The position numbers and the translations under genes were made by a program. A stretch of DNA of 64,000 nt from Arthrobacter sp. ZGTC131 (GTDB taxonomy: Bacteria > Actinomycetota > Actinomycetes > Actinomycetales > Micrococcaceae): assembly GCF_002929275.1 (NCBI RefSeq), contig NZ_PJIK01000005.1, positions 62,001 through 126,000 on the forward strand, read 5' to 3'. Positions 40,483 through 50,080 of the stretch are shown piece after piece (positions within the stretch are counted from its first letter, which is position 1; each line of letters opens with the position of its first letter). The notes under the pieces are model-generated. The model was given only the letters and a program-made list of their open reading frames with translations. It made no database searches and was not told where the DNA came from.

Positions 40483-42210
40483 GTGGCTACTTACACTCAA
40501 TCCGCACCTGTCGGGACCCTTGCGGCTCCCGTAGTTCCTAAGTCCAAGGGACGCATCGTCGTCAACTGGATCACCTCCACGGACCACAAGACCATCGGGT
40601 ACATGTACCTGATCGCCTCGTTTATCTTCTTCTGCCTCGGCGGCGTGATGGCGCTGCTCATCCGCGCCGAGCTGTTCGAACCCGGCATGCAGGTCCTGCA
40701 GACCAAGGAGCAGTACAACCAGCTGTTCACCATGCACGGCACGGTCATGCTGCTCATGTTCGCCACCCCGCTGTTCGCAGGGTTCGCGAACGTCATCATG
40801 CCCCTGCAGATCGGCGCACCGGACGTTGCCTTCCCGCGCCTGAATGCCCTGGCGTTCTGGTTCTTCCTGTTCGGCTCCACCATCGCGGTGTCCGGCTTCA
40901 TCACCCCGCAGGGTGCGGCATCGTTCGGCTGGTTCGCCTACGCCCCGCTGTCCAACACGACGTTCAGCCCGGGCATCGGCGGTGACCTGTGGGTCTTCGG
41001 CCTGGCGCTCTCCGGCTTCGGCACCATCCTGGGCGCGGTCAACTTCATCACCACCATCATCTGCATGCGCGCTCCGGGCATGACCATGTGGCGCATGCCC
41101 ATTTTCACCTGGAACACGCTGGTCACGGCGATCCTCGTACTGATGGCCTTCCCGCCGCTGGCCGCCGCGCTGTTCGCCCTCGGAGCGGACCGCCGGTTCG
41201 GTGCCCACATCTTCGATCCGGAAAACGGCGGCGCCGTCCTGTGGCAGCACCTGTTCTGGTTCTTCGGCCACCCCGAGGTGTACATCATCGCGCTGCCTTT
41301 CTTCGGCATCGTTTCGGAGATCTTCCCGGTCTTCAGCCGCAAGCCGATCTTCGGCTACAAGGGCCTGGTCTACGCCACGATCGCCATCGCCGCGCTCTCC
41401 GTGACCGTGTGGGCACACCACATGTACGTCACCGGCTCGGTGCTGCTGCCGTTCTTCGCATTCATGACCATGCTCATCGCGGTCCCCACGGGGGTGAAGT
41501 TCTTCAACTGGATCGGCACCATGTGGCGCGGTTCCATCACGTTCGAGACCCCCATGCTGTGGAGCATCGGCTTCCTCATCACGTTCCTCTTCGGCGGCCT
41601 GACCGGCATCATCCTGGCTTCCCCGCCGCTGGATTTCCACGTCTCCGACTCCTACTTCGTGGTGGCGCACTTCCACTACGTGGTGTTCGGCACCGTGGTG
41701 TTCGCGATGTTCGCCGGCTTCTACTTCTGGTGGCCGAAGTGGACGGGCAAGATGCTCAACGAGCGCCTCGGCAAGATCCACTTCTGGCTCCTGTTCCTCG
41801 GCTTCCACGGCACGTTCCTGATCCAGCACTGGCTCGGTGTCGAAGGCATGCCCCGCCGCTACGCGGACTACCTGGTGGAGGACAACTTCACCTGGATGAA
41901 CCAGTTCTCCACCATCTCCTCGTTCGTGCTGGGCGCGTCGCTGATCCCGTTCCTCTGGAACGTGTACATCACCTCACGGAGCGCGGAGAAGGTCCAGGTG
42001 GACGATCCCTGGGGCTTCGGGGCTTCGCTGGAGTGGGCAACGTCCTGCCCGCCGCCGCGCCACAACTTCACGTCCCTGCCCCGCATCCGCTCGGAGCGTC
42101 CTGCCCTGGATCTGCACCACCCCGAGCTGTCACAGTCACAAACCGTTGAGTCACCAGCACCGGCAGCATCCGTGCTCGGTAACGCCGATCAGAAGGACAC
42201 CGCGCAGTGA
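40483..42210 (+). CDS. ctaD: Cytochrome c oxidase subunit I
   Basis: Catalytic subunit of the aa3-type terminal oxidase, 575 residues, 12 predicted helices. Heme/copper ligands are present: His in MHGTVMLL, CuB ligand and cross-linked Tyr in [10 protein letters not shown] in WAHHMYVTG, and the two heme His in HFHYVVFG. The start is GTG 40483 behind GGGGAGCG. It overlaps ctaF by 4 nt. The C-terminal 60 residues are extra-membrane, as in other actinobacteria. Confidence 0.97.
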   Translation: MATYTQSAPVGTLAAPVVPKSKGRIVVNWITSTDHKTIGYMYLIASFIFFCLGGVMALLIRAELFEPGMQVLQTKEQYNQLFTMHGTVMLLMFATPLFAGFANVIMPLQIGAPDVAFPRLNALAFWFFLFGSTIAVSGFITPQGAASFGWFAYAPLSNTTFSPGIGGDLWVFGLALSGFGTILGAVNFITTIICMRAPGMTMWRMPIFTWNTLVTAILVLMAFPPLAAALFALGADRRFGAHIFDPENGGAVLWQHLFWFFGHPEVYIIALPFFGIVSEIFPVFSRKPIFGYKGLVYATIAIAALSVTVWAHHMYVTGSVLLPFFAFMTMLIAVPTGVKFFNWIGTMWRGSITFETPMLWSIGFLITFLFGGLTGIILASPPLDFHVSDSYFVVAHFHYVVFGTVVFAMFAGFYFWWPKWTGKMLNERLGKIHFWLLFLGFHGTFLIQHWLGVEGMPRRYADYLVEDNFTWMNQFSTISSFVLGASLIPFLWNVYITSRSAEKVQVDDPWGFGASLEWATSCPPPRHNFTSLPRIRSERPALDLHHPELSQSQTVESPAPAASVLGNADQKDTAQ

Positions 42211-42608
42211 AGATCGAATCATGGATTTTTGGAGCAGGAGTCTTCTTCTTCGTCCCTGTCTCAATCGTTTACGGATTCCTGACCAACTGGAGTGAGTGGG
42301 TCGGCATCCTGGGCATTCTCCTCGTGGGCGGCCTGGCCGGCATGATCGGTGCCTACCTTGGGTTCACCGGCAAGCGCGTCGGCATGCGTCCCGAGGACCG
42401 CAATGACGCCGAGATCCACGAAGGCGCCGGCGAGCAGGGGCACTTCAGCCCCTGGAGCTGGTGGCCGCTGGTGCTGGGCCTGGCCTGTGCAACCGGCTTC
42501 CTGGGCCTTGCGATTGGCTTCTGGATCACCTTCATCGCAGCAGGCATGGCCCTTGTGGCCCTCGTAGGCTGGGTCTACGAGTACAGCCGCGGAGACCACG
42601 CGCACTAA
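42207..42608 (+). CDS. ctaF: Cytochrome c oxidase subunit IV (actinobacterial)
   Basis: 133-residue four-helix membrane subunit found in actinobacterial aa3 oxidases. Helices start around residues 5, 29, 83 and 102. The central loop is hydrophilic ([16 protein letters not shown]). The start codon GTG overlaps the ctaD stop (GTGA), so translation is coupled. A very strong terminator follows. Confidence 0.92.
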   Translation: MKIESWIFGAGVFFFVPVSIVYGFLTNWSEWVGILGILLVGGLAGMIGAYLGFTGKRVGMRPEDRNDAEIHEGAGEQGHFSPWSWWPLVLGLACATGFLGLAIGFWITFIAAGMALVALVGWVYEYSRGDHAH

Positions 42609-42630
42609 ACTCTCAGGACACAGCCTGAAC

Positions 42631-42666
42631 GACGGCGGGCCCCACCTTTTGGTGGGGCCCGCCGTC
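42631..42666 (+). terminator. ctaCDF operon terminator
   Basis: 16-bp perfect stem GACGGCGGGCCCCACC / GGTGGGGCCCGCCGTC with a TTTT loop, followed by GTTTCC. Confidence 0.92.
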
Positions 42667-42727
42667 GTTTCCTGTTGTTGCCGCTGTTAATGTTGTTGGC
42701 CGCGGCAATGGCCGCCTGCGGTTAGTG

Positions 42728-43021
42728 TCAGCCCGCCTTCTGGGACTCCAGCAGCTCGGCCAGGCCCAACAACGCCGATTCTGCCTCCACCACGCTCCGG
42801 CCGGCCGGAAGAGCCGCCTCGGTGACGCCCAGCTCCACCTCGCAGCCGCAGTCGAAGTCGGCTGTCATGACCTCGAGCAGCGAGCGGGCGTCTACGGCGT
42901 CAATGCCGGCCTTACTGATGGTCACCGGCAGCCCGGTCTCCGTCACGGCACGCACGAAGACCGCAGCTGGGCGGGCGTGCAGGCCGATGGCGGCTGTGAC
43001 AATTGCCTTGCGAACTGGCAA
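42728..43021 (-). CDS. ptsH: HPr phosphocarrier protein
   Basis: Phosphocarrier of the sugar phosphotransferase system, 97 residues. The active-site His15 is in GLHARPAAVF and the regulatory Ser (S47) lies in DARSLLEVM. TTG start (43021), supported by GAGGAG 5-6 nt upstream. It is divergent to the GntR regulator gene, and a DasR-like operator lies between. No enzyme I or enzyme II gene is in the window, so HPr would serve PTS components elsewhere. Confidence 0.93.
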   Translation of the reverse strand: MPVRKAIVTAAIGLHARPAAVFVRAVTETGLPVTISKAGIDAVDARSLLEVMTADFDCGCEVELGVTEAALPAGRSVVEAESALLGLAELLESQKAG

Positions 43022-43114
43022 CGGGACTCCTCTTCTTGGACGGAACGGCGCCGTCGTCTTTCATGTCTGACCTTAAGAATATCCGCCCCGGAGGGCCCTC
43101 ACGGCCGCCCGATG

Positions 43115-43130
43115 CGTGGTCTAGACCTGA
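43115..43130. promoter_or_regulatory. DasR-like (dre) operator
   Basis: GGTCTAGACC (43118-43127) is a perfect palindrome matching the core of the dre consensus ACTGGTCTAGACCA(G/C)T, with 12 of 16 positions agreeing (the outer flanks are poor). It lies 93 nt upstream of the ptsH start and 54 nt upstream of the regulator start, well placed to control both divergent genes. Confidence 0.75.
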
Positions 43131-43183
43131 CAGGTGAATGGCCTACCCTTGAAATGTGAACATGCATTCCAGGAGTAACTGCC

Positions 43184-43975
43184 GTGGCCGCTAACGCCTC
43201 CGGCATTGTCGGCGAGATCGACAGGAAAAGCGGAACCCCCATTTACGTCCAGCTTCGCGAGATCCTCAGGACGTACATCACCACTTCGTGCCCGCCCGGA
43301 TCGGGCCTGCCTTCGGAACGTGACCTGGCGGAGCGTTTCGGGCTGGCCCGGATGACCGTCCGGCAAGCCATTGACGCTCTCGTGGGGGAGGAGGTCATCG
43401 AACGTGTGGTGGGGCTGGGTACGTTCGTGCGCAAGCCAAAACTGGATCTCCAGGTCAAGCTCACCTCCTACAGCGAAGAAATGCAGCGCCGCGGCATGGT
43501 TCCGGCGGCCAAGGTGCTCAGCTTCGAGCAGATCGCCGCAAGCGCCTTCCTCGCGCGCGAACTGCAGCTGGAGGAGGGAACACCCCTGGTGCGCTTCCGG
43601 CGCCTCCTGCTGGCCGATAACGAGCCAATGAGCGTGGACGAGAACTTCATCCCCGCGCACCGCGTTCCGGGCCTGCTGGACGGCGAACCGCCCACTTCGC
43701 TGTACAACGTCCTGAGCGAGCAGTTCGGCCTCGTCATGGAATGGGGCGAGGACATGATCGAAGCGACGGCCGCCTCACCTTCCACCGCAAGGCTGTTGAA
43801 CGTTGAAATAGGGTCACCGCTGCTGAAGATCCAGCGGCACGCATTCGTTGCCCGCACCATGGTGGACTACTCAGTCTCCTACTACCGTGCGGACCGCTAT
43901 AAGCTCTGGGTGCCGCTGCAGCGTCCCGGCACCCGGCCTGCGCGAAACTACGCTTCGGGTTACCGCCACCAGTAG
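43184..43975 (+). CDS. GntR/HutC (UTRA) transcriptional regulator, DasR/NagR-like
   Basis: 263-residue regulator with an N-terminal winged helix (GLPSERDLAERFGLARMTVR) and a C-terminal UTRA effector domain (RADRYKLWVPLQRP near the end). Members of this branch bind amino-sugar phosphates such as glucosamine-6-phosphate or GlcNAc-6-phosphate. GTG 43184 with AGGAG 8 nt upstream. The adjacent GGTCTAGACC palindrome and divergent ptsH strongly suggest a DasR/NagR role, repressing PTS/amino-sugar uptake. The effector is inference. Confidence 0.88.
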   Translation: MAANASGIVGEIDRKSGTPIYVQLREILRTYITTSCPPGSGLPSERDLAERFGLARMTVRQAIDALVGEEVIERVVGLGTFVRKPKLDLQVKLTSYSEEMQRRGMVPAAKVLSFEQIAASAFLARELQLEEGTPLVRFRRLLLADNEPMSVDENFIPAHRVPGLLDGEPPTSLYNVLSEQFGLVMEWGEDMIEATAASPSTARLLNVEIGSPLLKIQRHAFVARTMVDYSVSYYRADRYKLWVPLQRPGTRPARNYASGYRHQ

Positions 43976-44064
43976 CCGGACCGGCTGGAGGGAGCCGCTA
44001 CAAGGCATTCGGCGGACGAGCAGTCGGAGACACAGCAGACGAGCAGCGAACAGCGAACAGAACA

Positions 44065-44100
44065 CAGAAAGGCCCGGTCCAAGCGGACCGGGCCTTTCTG
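44065..44100. terminator. Bidirectional terminator between GntR gene and qcrB
   Basis: 16-bp perfect stem CAGAAAGGCCCGGTCC / GGACCGGGCCTTTCTG with an AAGC loop. The ends give TTTCTG in both directions. Confidence 0.9.
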
Positions 44101-44127
44101 CGTATTGATAAGGACTAGCTGGTAGGC

Positions 44128-45804
44128 CTAGTGGCTAAGCGTCTTCTGCGCCTCGCCGGCTTCCACTGCCTCGTGGTGGCCGTGGCCGGCCTCGAGCTCA
44201 GCGGGAGTTGCCGGAGCAACCCTGTCCTCGAAGAACCACTGGGACAGCTTGGCCCGGCGGTTCTCCTTGCGGGTGACGATGCCATGTTCGTTCGGCACAG
44301 CCGGAAGCGGAACCGGCGACTCAAAGCCGACAAGCTTGTAACGCTTGTACTCGTCGAGCGGTGCGTGGACTTCGATGAACTCGCCATGCGGAAGGCGCAC
44401 GATGCGGCCGGTCTCGCGGCCGTGGAGGGCAATCTCGCGGTCCTTGCGCTGCAGGGCCAGGGCGACGCGCTTCGTGACGACGAAGGCGAGGATCGGGCCG
44501 ATGAAGAACAGCGTGCGCAACCAGTAGGTCACGTCGTTCAGAGACACGTGGAAGTGAGTCGCGATGAGGTCGGACCCCGCGGCCGCCCACATGACGCAGT
44601 ACCAGGTGAAGCCGGCCATGCCGATGGCTGTGCGGGTCGGAGCGTTGCGGGGACGGTCCAGGACGTGGTGCTCGCGGTTGTCCTTGGTGATCCAACGCTC
44701 AATCCACGGATACATGAATAGAACAGTGAAGATAATGCCTGCCGGAACCAGCGCGGGCAGCAGCACATTCAATGTCAGAACATAGCCGAAGATCACGTAT
44801 TCGAAGTGAAAATTGCCGATCACACCCGGCATGAGTCGCAGGGCACCGTCAACGAATCCGATGTACCAGTCGGGCTGGGTGCCGGCGGACACCGGCGAGG
44901 GATCGTACGGGCCGTAGTTCCAGATCGGGTTGATCGTGAAGAACCCGGCCATCAGGGCGATCACACCGAAGACGATGAAGAAGAATCCACCGGCCTTCGC
45001 CGCGTAGACCGGACCGAGCGGGTAGCCGACGACGTTGCCGTCATTGCGGCCCGGACCGGGGTACTGGGTGTGCTTGTGCACAACCACCATGAAGAGGTGC
45101 AGGACGATCATCAGCAGGATCAATGCCGGTACCAGCAGGATGTGCAGCATGTACAGGCGGCCGATGATGAGGGTACCCGGGAACTCCCCGCCGAACAGGA
45201 AGAAGGAGATGTACGTACCGATCACGGGGATCGACTTGATGACGCCGTCGATGATGCGCAGGCCGTTACCCGACAGGAGGTCGTCGGGGAGGGAGTAACC
45301 GGTGAAGCCGGCGGCCATGGCCAGGATCAGTAGGACGCCGCCCACCACCCAGTTGAGCTCGCGGGGCTTGCGGAAGGCGCCCGTGAAGAACACGCGCAGC
45401 ATGTGGACTGCGATGGACGCAACGAACAGCAGGGCGGCCCAGTGGTGGACCTGGCGCATGAACAGACCACCGCGCACGTCGAAGGAGATATCCAATGACG
45501 AACTGTAAGCGACAGACATTTCAACGTTCTTCAGCGGCGTGTAGGAGCCCGTGTAGTGCGTCTCGGCCATGGACGGATCGAAGAAGAATGTCAGGAACGT
45601 CCCGGACAATAACAGGATGACGAAGGAGTACAGCGCCACCTCGCCGAACATGAAGGACCAGTGGTCCGGGAATACTTTGCGGCCGAATTCACGGAGGATT
45701 CCGGATCCGCCGACACGCTCGTCAACGAAATCAGTAACACGTCCGACTTTGGTGTTGGCTACATACGCGGGGGCTTCAGCTGTTGATGCTGCGCTCATGC
45801 TCAT
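44128..45804 (-). CDS. qcrB: Cytochrome bc1 complex cytochrome b subunit
   Basis: Di-heme quinol-oxidising subunit of the menaquinol:cytochrome c reductase, 558 residues. Heme-binding His pairs appear in HHWAALLFVASIAVHMLRV and HILLVPALILLMIVLHL, and the Qo-site PDW-type region is represented by TQPDWYIGF. The long C-terminal extension after the last helix is typical of actinobacterial QcrB. The start is ATG 45804 (ATG 45798 also possible) after GGGAG, and it overlaps the qcrA 3' end by 29 nt. Confidence 0.95.
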   Translation of the reverse strand: MSMSAASTAEAPAYVANTKVGRVTDFVDERVGGSGILREFGRKVFPDHWSFMFGEVALYSFVILLLSGTFLTFFFDPSMAETHYTGSYTPLKNVEMSVAYSSSLDISFDVRGGLFMRQVHHWAALLFVASIAVHMLRVFFTGAFRKPRELNWVVGGVLLILAMAAGFTGYSLPDDLLSGNGLRIIDGVIKSIPVIGTYISFFLFGGEFPGTLIIGRLYMLHILLVPALILLMIVLHLFMVVVHKHTQYPGPGRNDGNVVGYPLGPVYAAKAGGFFFIVFGVIALMAGFFTINPIWNYGPYDPSPVSAGTQPDWYIGFVDGALRLMPGVIGNFHFEYVIFGYVLTLNVLLPALVPAGIIFTVLFMYPWIERWITKDNREHHVLDRPRNAPTRTAIGMAGFTWYCVMWAAAGSDLIATHFHVSLNDVTYWLRTLFFIGPILAFVVTKRVALALQRKDREIALHGRETGRIVRLPHGEFIEVHAPLDEYKRYKLVGFESPVPLPAVPNEHGIVTRKENRRAKLSQWFFEDRVAPATPAELEAGHGHHEAVEAGEAQKTLSH

Positions 45805-46846
45805 CACGCTCCCAGTAACTTGGTCCTACAGGTTCTTTGAAGTCGCTGGTAGCGACCAGGTATCCCTCATTATCGACTGCAATGGGCAGCTGGGGGAGGG
45901 GGCGGCTGGCCGGGCCAAAGATAACCTTGCATTCCTGGGTGAGGTCGAAGGTTGACTGGTGGCACGGGCACAGCAGGTGGTGCGTCTGCTGCTCGTAAAG
46001 GGCAACAGGGCATCCGACGTGGGTGCAGATCTTCGAGTAGGCAACGATGCCGTTGTAGCCCCAGTTCTCACGTCCCGCGGACGGGTTCAGCGAGGAAGGA
46101 TCGAGGCGCATGAGCAGAACGACGGCCTTGGCCTTCTCGTTGAGCTTGCCTTCGTGCAGATCGTTGAGGCCTTCCGGGATCACGTGGAAGGCGGAACCGA
46201 TGGTCACGTCCGAGGCCTTGATAGGAGTGCCGTCGGGGTCGCGGGTCAGGCGCTTGAGCTTGCCTTCCTGCGGAGCCCACATGGTGTGTGCCAACTTGTT
46301 GTCCGGCCGCGGGCCCAGGTCACCGAAGACGGCCAGCGCCGGCAGGGGTGCAAGTGCCACAGCGCCGAGCAGGGTGTTCCGGATCAGGGGACGGCGCTTG
46401 ATGCCCGTCTCCTCGACGATGTCATCGACGATTCGCACTGCGGCCTGGCGGTCGTCTTCCGTGCGGATCGGGTGACGTTCCTCCGAGACTTCGTGGTCCG
46501 GCATGAGGGCCTTGGCCCAGTGGACAATGCCGGTGCCTATGCCGAGCATGGCGAACGCAGTTCCCAAGCCCAGCAGTGCATTCTGGAGCCTGATGGTGGC
46601 GATGGTGGAGTCATCGCCCAGATCGATGGCGAAGTACGCCACCAGGAAGATCACGGTGCCAACGACCGAAGTGCCGAACAGAATGGCAACCTGCCGTTCT
46701 GCTCGCTTCGCGGCCTTCGGGTCCGTGTCAGCCAGGCGCAAACGATGCGGGGGAATTCCAGGATCCTGGAACTTCTCCACCTCATTCTGACCAGCCGTAG
46801 CTACGGTGCCCGAGTGGTTCGGACTGCCGTCACTATGGTTGCCCAT
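45776..46846 (-). CDS. qcrA: Cytochrome bc1 complex Rieske iron-sulfur subunit
   Basis: Rieske [2Fe-2S] protein, 356 residues, with three membrane helices in the first 215 residues, as in actinobacteria (most bacteria have one). Cluster ligands are CTHVGC and CPCHQS. ATG 46846 has GAGG 6 nt upstream. The upstream in-frame ATG at 46858 has no spacing for a ribosome site. Middle gene of qcrCAB. Confidence 0.95.
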   Translation of the reverse strand: MGNHSDGSPNHSGTVATAGQNEVEKFQDPGIPPHRLRLADTDPKAAKRAERQVAILFGTSVVGTVIFLVAYFAIDLGDDSTIATIRLQNALLGLGTAFAMLGIGTGIVHWAKALMPDHEVSEERHPIRTEDDRQAAVRIVDDIVEETGIKRRPLIRNTLLGAVALAPLPALAVFGDLGPRPDNKLAHTMWAPQEGKLKRLTRDPDGTPIKASDVTIGSAFHVIPEGLNDLHEGKLNEKAKAVVLLMRLDPSSLNPSAGRENWGYNGIVAYSKICTHVGCPVALYEQQTHHLLCPCHQSTFDLTQECKVIFGPASRPLPQLPIAVDNEGYLVATSDFKEPVGPSYWERDEHERSINS

Positions 46847-46948
46847 GATTCGCCTCATCCTTCTCTCGTCTCGGCTTCCGCCGAGTTAATGTTCAATTTC
46901 GAACCTGCTGAACGGTCAGCAGGACATTCTTACAGTGCCCGGGTCCGG

Positions 46949-47737
46949 CTAGGACGTGCGGGACGTCAGCCAGATGGTGAAGGCGATGATGACGCCGAGG
47001 CCGGCGATCCATACGAACAGGCCTTCGGAGACCGGGCCGAGCGCACCGAGGTCAGCGCCGCCGGGGGAGCCGTTGGCCTCAATCTGCTTGAGGAAGGTGA
47101 TGATGTCGCGCTTGCCTTCCGGGGAAACGTTGGAGTCGCTGAAGACCGGCATGTTCTGCGGACCGGTCACCATTGCTTCGTAGATGTGCTTGCCGGAAAC
47201 GTCGGTCAGGGCCGGGGCGAACTTGCCGCGGGTGAGCGCGCCGCCTGCAGCAGCAGCGTTGTGGCACATGGCGCAGTTCACACGGAAGAGCTCTCCACCT
47301 TCGGCGGCGTTGCCCTGTGCGTCCGTGAGTTCCGCGGAGGGAATCGAGGGGCCGGGCCCCAGCGAGGCGACGTAAGCGGAAAGCTGGCGGGTCTGTTCGT
47401 CGTTGAACTGGGCGGGCTTCTCGTAAGCCTGCGGGCCGTTCATCTGCATGGGCATGCGTCCGGTGCCGACCTGGAAGTCAACAGCGGCGGCGCCGACACC
47501 CACCAGGGAGGGGCCGTCCTGCGTTCCGCCGGCACCCATGCCGTGGCAGGTGGCACAGTTGGCGGCGAACAGCTTGCCGCCTTCCTCGGTGTCGCTGGCG
47601 CTGAAGTCGGCGGTGCTGGCCTTGGCCTCATTGGCGCTGGTGGCAACGGCGTACAGCCCACCAGTGAGGAGGAGGCCCATCAACAGCAGCGCAATCGCTG
47701 CCAGTGGGTGACGTCGCTTCTGCGAGAGTGCCTTCAC
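46949..47737 (-). CDS. qcrC: Cytochrome bc1 complex di-heme cytochrome c subunit
   Basis: Membrane-anchored c-type cytochrome of 262 residues. An N-terminal hydrophobic helix is followed by two heme c motifs (CATCH near residue 60, CAMCH near residue 155) and a C-terminal transmembrane helix. It replaces soluble cytochrome c by passing electrons directly to CtaC in the bcc-aa3 supercomplex. The start is GTG 47737 with AAGGA upstream. Confidence 0.95.
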   Translation of the reverse strand: MKALSQKRRHPLAAIALLLMGLLLTGGLYAVATSANEAKASTADFSASDTEEGGKLFAANCATCHGMGAGGTQDGPSLVGVGAAAVDFQVGTGRMPMQMNGPQAYEKPAQFNDEQTRQLSAYVASLGPGPSIPSAELTDAQGNAAEGGELFRVNCAMCHNAAAAGGALTRGKFAPALTDVSGKHIYEAMVTGPQNMPVFSDSNVSPEGKRDIITFLKQIEANGSPGGADLGALGPVSEGLFVWIAGLGVIIAFTIWLTSRTS

Positions 47738-47824
47738 GTGGTGGTTCCTTTATTCGTTCGTGCGTCGGCTCCGGGAGCCGCTTCTTGAAAATCTGTCTCT
47801 TGTAGAAAAAGAGTCAAGCGGTGA

Positions 47825-48463
47825 CTACTGGAGTACATAGATGACCAGGAAGAGGCCGATCCAGACGACGTCCACGAAGTGCCAGTAGTACGAGGTGACA
47901 ATCGCCGACGTCGCCTCGAAGTGGCCGAACTTCTTCGCGGCGAAGGAGCGGCCCATGATGAGGAGGAAGGCGATCAGGCCGCCGATGACGTGCAGGCCGT
48001 GGAAGCCCGTGGTCATGTAGAAGGCCGAGCCGTAAGCGTTCGAGGACAGCGTCACGTGCTCGGAAACCAGCATGGCGTATTCCATGGTCTGGCCGGCAAC
48101 GAAGAACGCGCCCATGAGGAACGTCAGCGTGAACCACTCGTTCATGCCCCAGCGGGTGAACTGCAGCGGACCTCCGCTGCGGCGGGGCTGGAGCCTCTCG
48201 GCGGCGAAAACGCCCATCTGGCAGGTGAAAGAACTTGCCACGAGGACGATGGTGTTAACGAGCGCAAAGGGGAAGTTGAGCTTTGCTGTCTCTTCGGCCC
48301 ACATCTGACCGGACGTAGACCGGAGTGTGAAGTACATGGCGAAGAGGCCGGCGAAGAACATCAACTCGCTGGACAGCCAGACTACGGTTCCAACAGAAAC
48401 CATATTGGGGCGGTTCAGCGTGGGGTGCGCCGGGGTACTGGGGGCATGGGTCGCAGATGTCAC
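47825..48463 (-). CDS. ctaE: Cytochrome c oxidase subunit III
   Basis: Five-to-seven-helix subunit III of the aa3 oxidase, 212 residues, first gene of ctaE-qcrCAB. Family segments are [18 protein letters not shown], the conserved Glu-containing helix, and [16 protein letters not shown]. The start GTG 48463 is fixed by a -10/-35 pair that puts the transcription start exactly on it (leaderless). The in-frame extension up to 48499 would lie inside the promoter. Confidence 0.94.
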   Translation of the reverse strand: MTSATHAPSTPAHPTLNRPNMVSVGTVVWLSSELMFFAGLFAMYFTLRSTSGQMWAEETAKLNFPFALVNTIVLVASSFTCQMGVFAAERLQPRRSGGPLQFTRWGMNEWFTLTFLMGAFFVAGQTMEYAMLVSEHVTLSSNAYGSAFYMTTGFHGLHVIGGLIAFLLIMGRSFAAKKFGHFEATSAIVTSYYWHFVDVVWIGLFLVIYVLQ

Positions 48464-48499
48464 ATAGACATTATGTCTGTAAAACTCCGTCCTGCCCAA
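48463..48499 (-). promoter_or_regulatory. Leaderless ctaE-qcrCAB promoter with palindrome
   Basis: Reading the minus strand: TTGGGC (48494-48499), an 18-nt spacer, CATAAT (48470-48475), then 6 nt to the GTG start. The -10 is embedded in the inverted repeat AGACAT-T-ATGTCT (48466-48478), so a repressor could occlude it. I see no ribosome-binding site. Confidence 0.68.
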
Positions 48500-48574
48500 C
48501 GCAAACCGCCTTTTGGGGAGACTTTTTCTACAAAGACGCGAAATCGCGCTGAAAAGTTCCCGGCACCGTTCACA

Positions 48575-48611
48575 TTGGTCTTCTGAACGCGCACCTCGAT
48601 AGCATCAGGAG
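48575..48611 (+). promoter_or_regulatory. Probable leaderless trpD promoter
   Basis: TTGGTC (48575-48580), a 19-nt spacer, TAGCAT (48600-48605) and 6 nt to GTG 48612. AGGAG directly abuts the start and is too close to serve as a normal ribosome site, which favours a leaderless message. Confidence 0.5.
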
Positions 48612-49670
48612 GTGACTTCTCAGGCATCGGCACCGGCGGCAGGCAACACCTGGCCGCGGCTCATCTCCGCACTTATGGACGGTAAGGACCTGACTGCGGA
48701 CAACACAGCATGGGCCATGGACACCATCATGTCCGGGGAAGCGACGCCCGCCCAGATCGCCGGTTTCCTCGTTGCGCTGCGCGCAAAGGGAGAGACAGTG
48801 GAGGAGCTGGCAGGCCTGGTCGACGCCATGGTTGCCCACGCGAAACCCATAGACATTGCCGGCGAGAAGCTCGACATCGTGGGCACCGGCGGGGACCAGC
48901 TCAACACGGTCAACATCTCCACCATGGCGGCGCTCGTCTGCGCCGGAGCCGGGGCACGAGTGGTCAAGCACGGAAACCGTGCGGCGTCCTCATCGTCGGG
49001 CTCAGCTGATGTTCTCGAAGCCCTCGGAGTGCGGCTGGACCTTCCTATCCCGGACGTTGCCCGCAATGCCGAAGAGGCAGGAATAACGTTCTGCTTCGCC
49101 CAGGTGTTCCATCCGTCGTTCCGCCACACCGCCGTGCCCCGCCGCGAGCTTGCCATACCGACGGCGTTCAACTTCCTCGGACCCCTCACCAACCCGGCGG
49201 GGGTCCAGGCCTCCGCCGTCGGCGTGGCCAATGCTCGCATGGCTCCCCTTGTAGCTGGCGTGCTGGCCCGGCGGGGGAGCCGCGGCCTGGTGTTTCGCGG
49301 CAGCGACGGCCTGGATGAACTGACCACCACCGGCCCCTCGACCGTGTGGGAAATCCGCGACGGCGAAGTGACGGAACAGCAGTTTTCGCCGCAGGCCCTT
49401 GGCATCCGTCCCGCGACTGTGGAGGAGCTACGCGGCGGTGACGCCCAAGTGAATGCCGCCGTCGTCCGTGACGTCCTGGCGGGCGTGGCCGGGCCCGTCC
49501 GCGACGCCGTTCTGCTGAACGCCGCGGCAGGGCTCGTGGCCTACGATCTTAACGCCGCCGGGCCGCTGACGGAGCGCATGCGCGTGGCCTTGGAGCGGGC
49601 CGCCGAGTCCGTTGATTCCGGCGCCGCTGCCGCCGTCCTCGACAAATGGGTCAGTCTGACCCAGGGTTAG
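48612..49670 (+). CDS. trpD: Anthranilate phosphoribosyltransferase
   Basis: Transfers phosphoribose to anthranilate in tryptophan synthesis, 352 residues. Visible motifs are the PRPP-binding [14 protein letters not shown] and [21 protein letters not shown]. The start is GTG 48612. The gene is alone, not in a trp operon, as in many actinobacteria. It is divergent to ctaE, and a terminator hairpin follows. Confidence 0.95.
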   Translation: MTSQASAPAAGNTWPRLISALMDGKDLTADNTAWAMDTIMSGEATPAQIAGFLVALRAKGETVEELAGLVDAMVAHAKPIDIAGEKLDIVGTGGDQLNTVNISTMAALVCAGAGARVVKHGNRAASSSSGSADVLEALGVRLDLPIPDVARNAEEAGITFCFAQVFHPSFRHTAVPRRELAIPTAFNFLGPLTNPAGVQASAVGVANARMAPLVAGVLARRGSRGLVFRGSDGLDELTTTGPSTVWEIRDGEVTEQQFSPQALGIRPATVEELRGGDAQVNAAVVRDVLAGVAGPVRDAVLLNAAAGLVAYDLNAAGPLTERMRVALERAAESVDSGAAAAVLDKWVSLTQG

Positions 49671-49684
49671 GTCCGAAAAAGGAA

Positions 49685-49710
49685 TGGCCCGGCACCAACG
49701 TGCCGGGCCA
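49685..49710. terminator. Bidirectional terminator after trpD
   Basis: 11-bp perfect stem TGGCCCGGCAC / GTGCCGGGCCA with a CAAC loop, flanked by AAAAAGGA and TCCCTCTTTC, so usable by both trpD and the convergent Lrp-domain gene. Confidence 0.82.
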
Positions 49711-49729
49711 TCCCTCTTTCACGCTGTGG

Positions 49730-50008
49730 CTACTCGAACCCCAGCGCGAAGGCGGCATCGAGATCATGCTGCGAGTACGCGCGGAAGGCTATGTGCGTGG
49801 TGGTGTGCACCACAGCGGGCACCTTGGACAGCTTGTCAGCAATCACGTCTGCAAGGTCCTCATGCTGCGCCACGCGGGCCACGGCGATCAGGTCCCATTC
49901 CCCGGTGACGGAGTACACCTCGCTGATGCCCTGGATGGCGGAAATCTCCTCGGCCGTCTCCGGGATTCGCGAGGCGTCGGTCTTGATCAGGACAAATGCG
50001 GTGATCAC
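49730..50008 (-). CDS. Stand-alone Lrp/AsnC ligand-binding (RAM) domain protein
   Basis: 92-residue protein consisting of only the alpha-beta RAM domain of Lrp/AsnC regulators, without any helix-turn-helix. It has VTGEWDLIAVARV near the middle, a site for amino-acid binding in the family. Such proteins may sense amino acids or pair with full-length regulators. The start is GTG 50008 with GAAGGG upstream. The gene is convergent with trpD, so it may respond to an amino acid. Confidence 0.85.
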   Translation of the reverse strand: MITAFVLIKTDASRIPETAEEISAIQGISEVYSVTGEWDLIAVARVAQHEDLADVIADKLSKVPAVVHTTTHIAFRAYSQHDLDAAFALGFE

Positions 50009-50080
50009 TGTGAACCCTTCCGGATCAGGTGTGCCGTGACGGTGCCCGGCTCGTGTGCGATGTGGTGCCAGCCTAGTACA

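Noticed and set aside
40273-41829. 518-residue minus-strand ORF over ctaC/ctaD
   Set aside because: Antisense shadow of cytochrome oxidase genes; composition is His/Glu/Arg-rich and unlike proteins.
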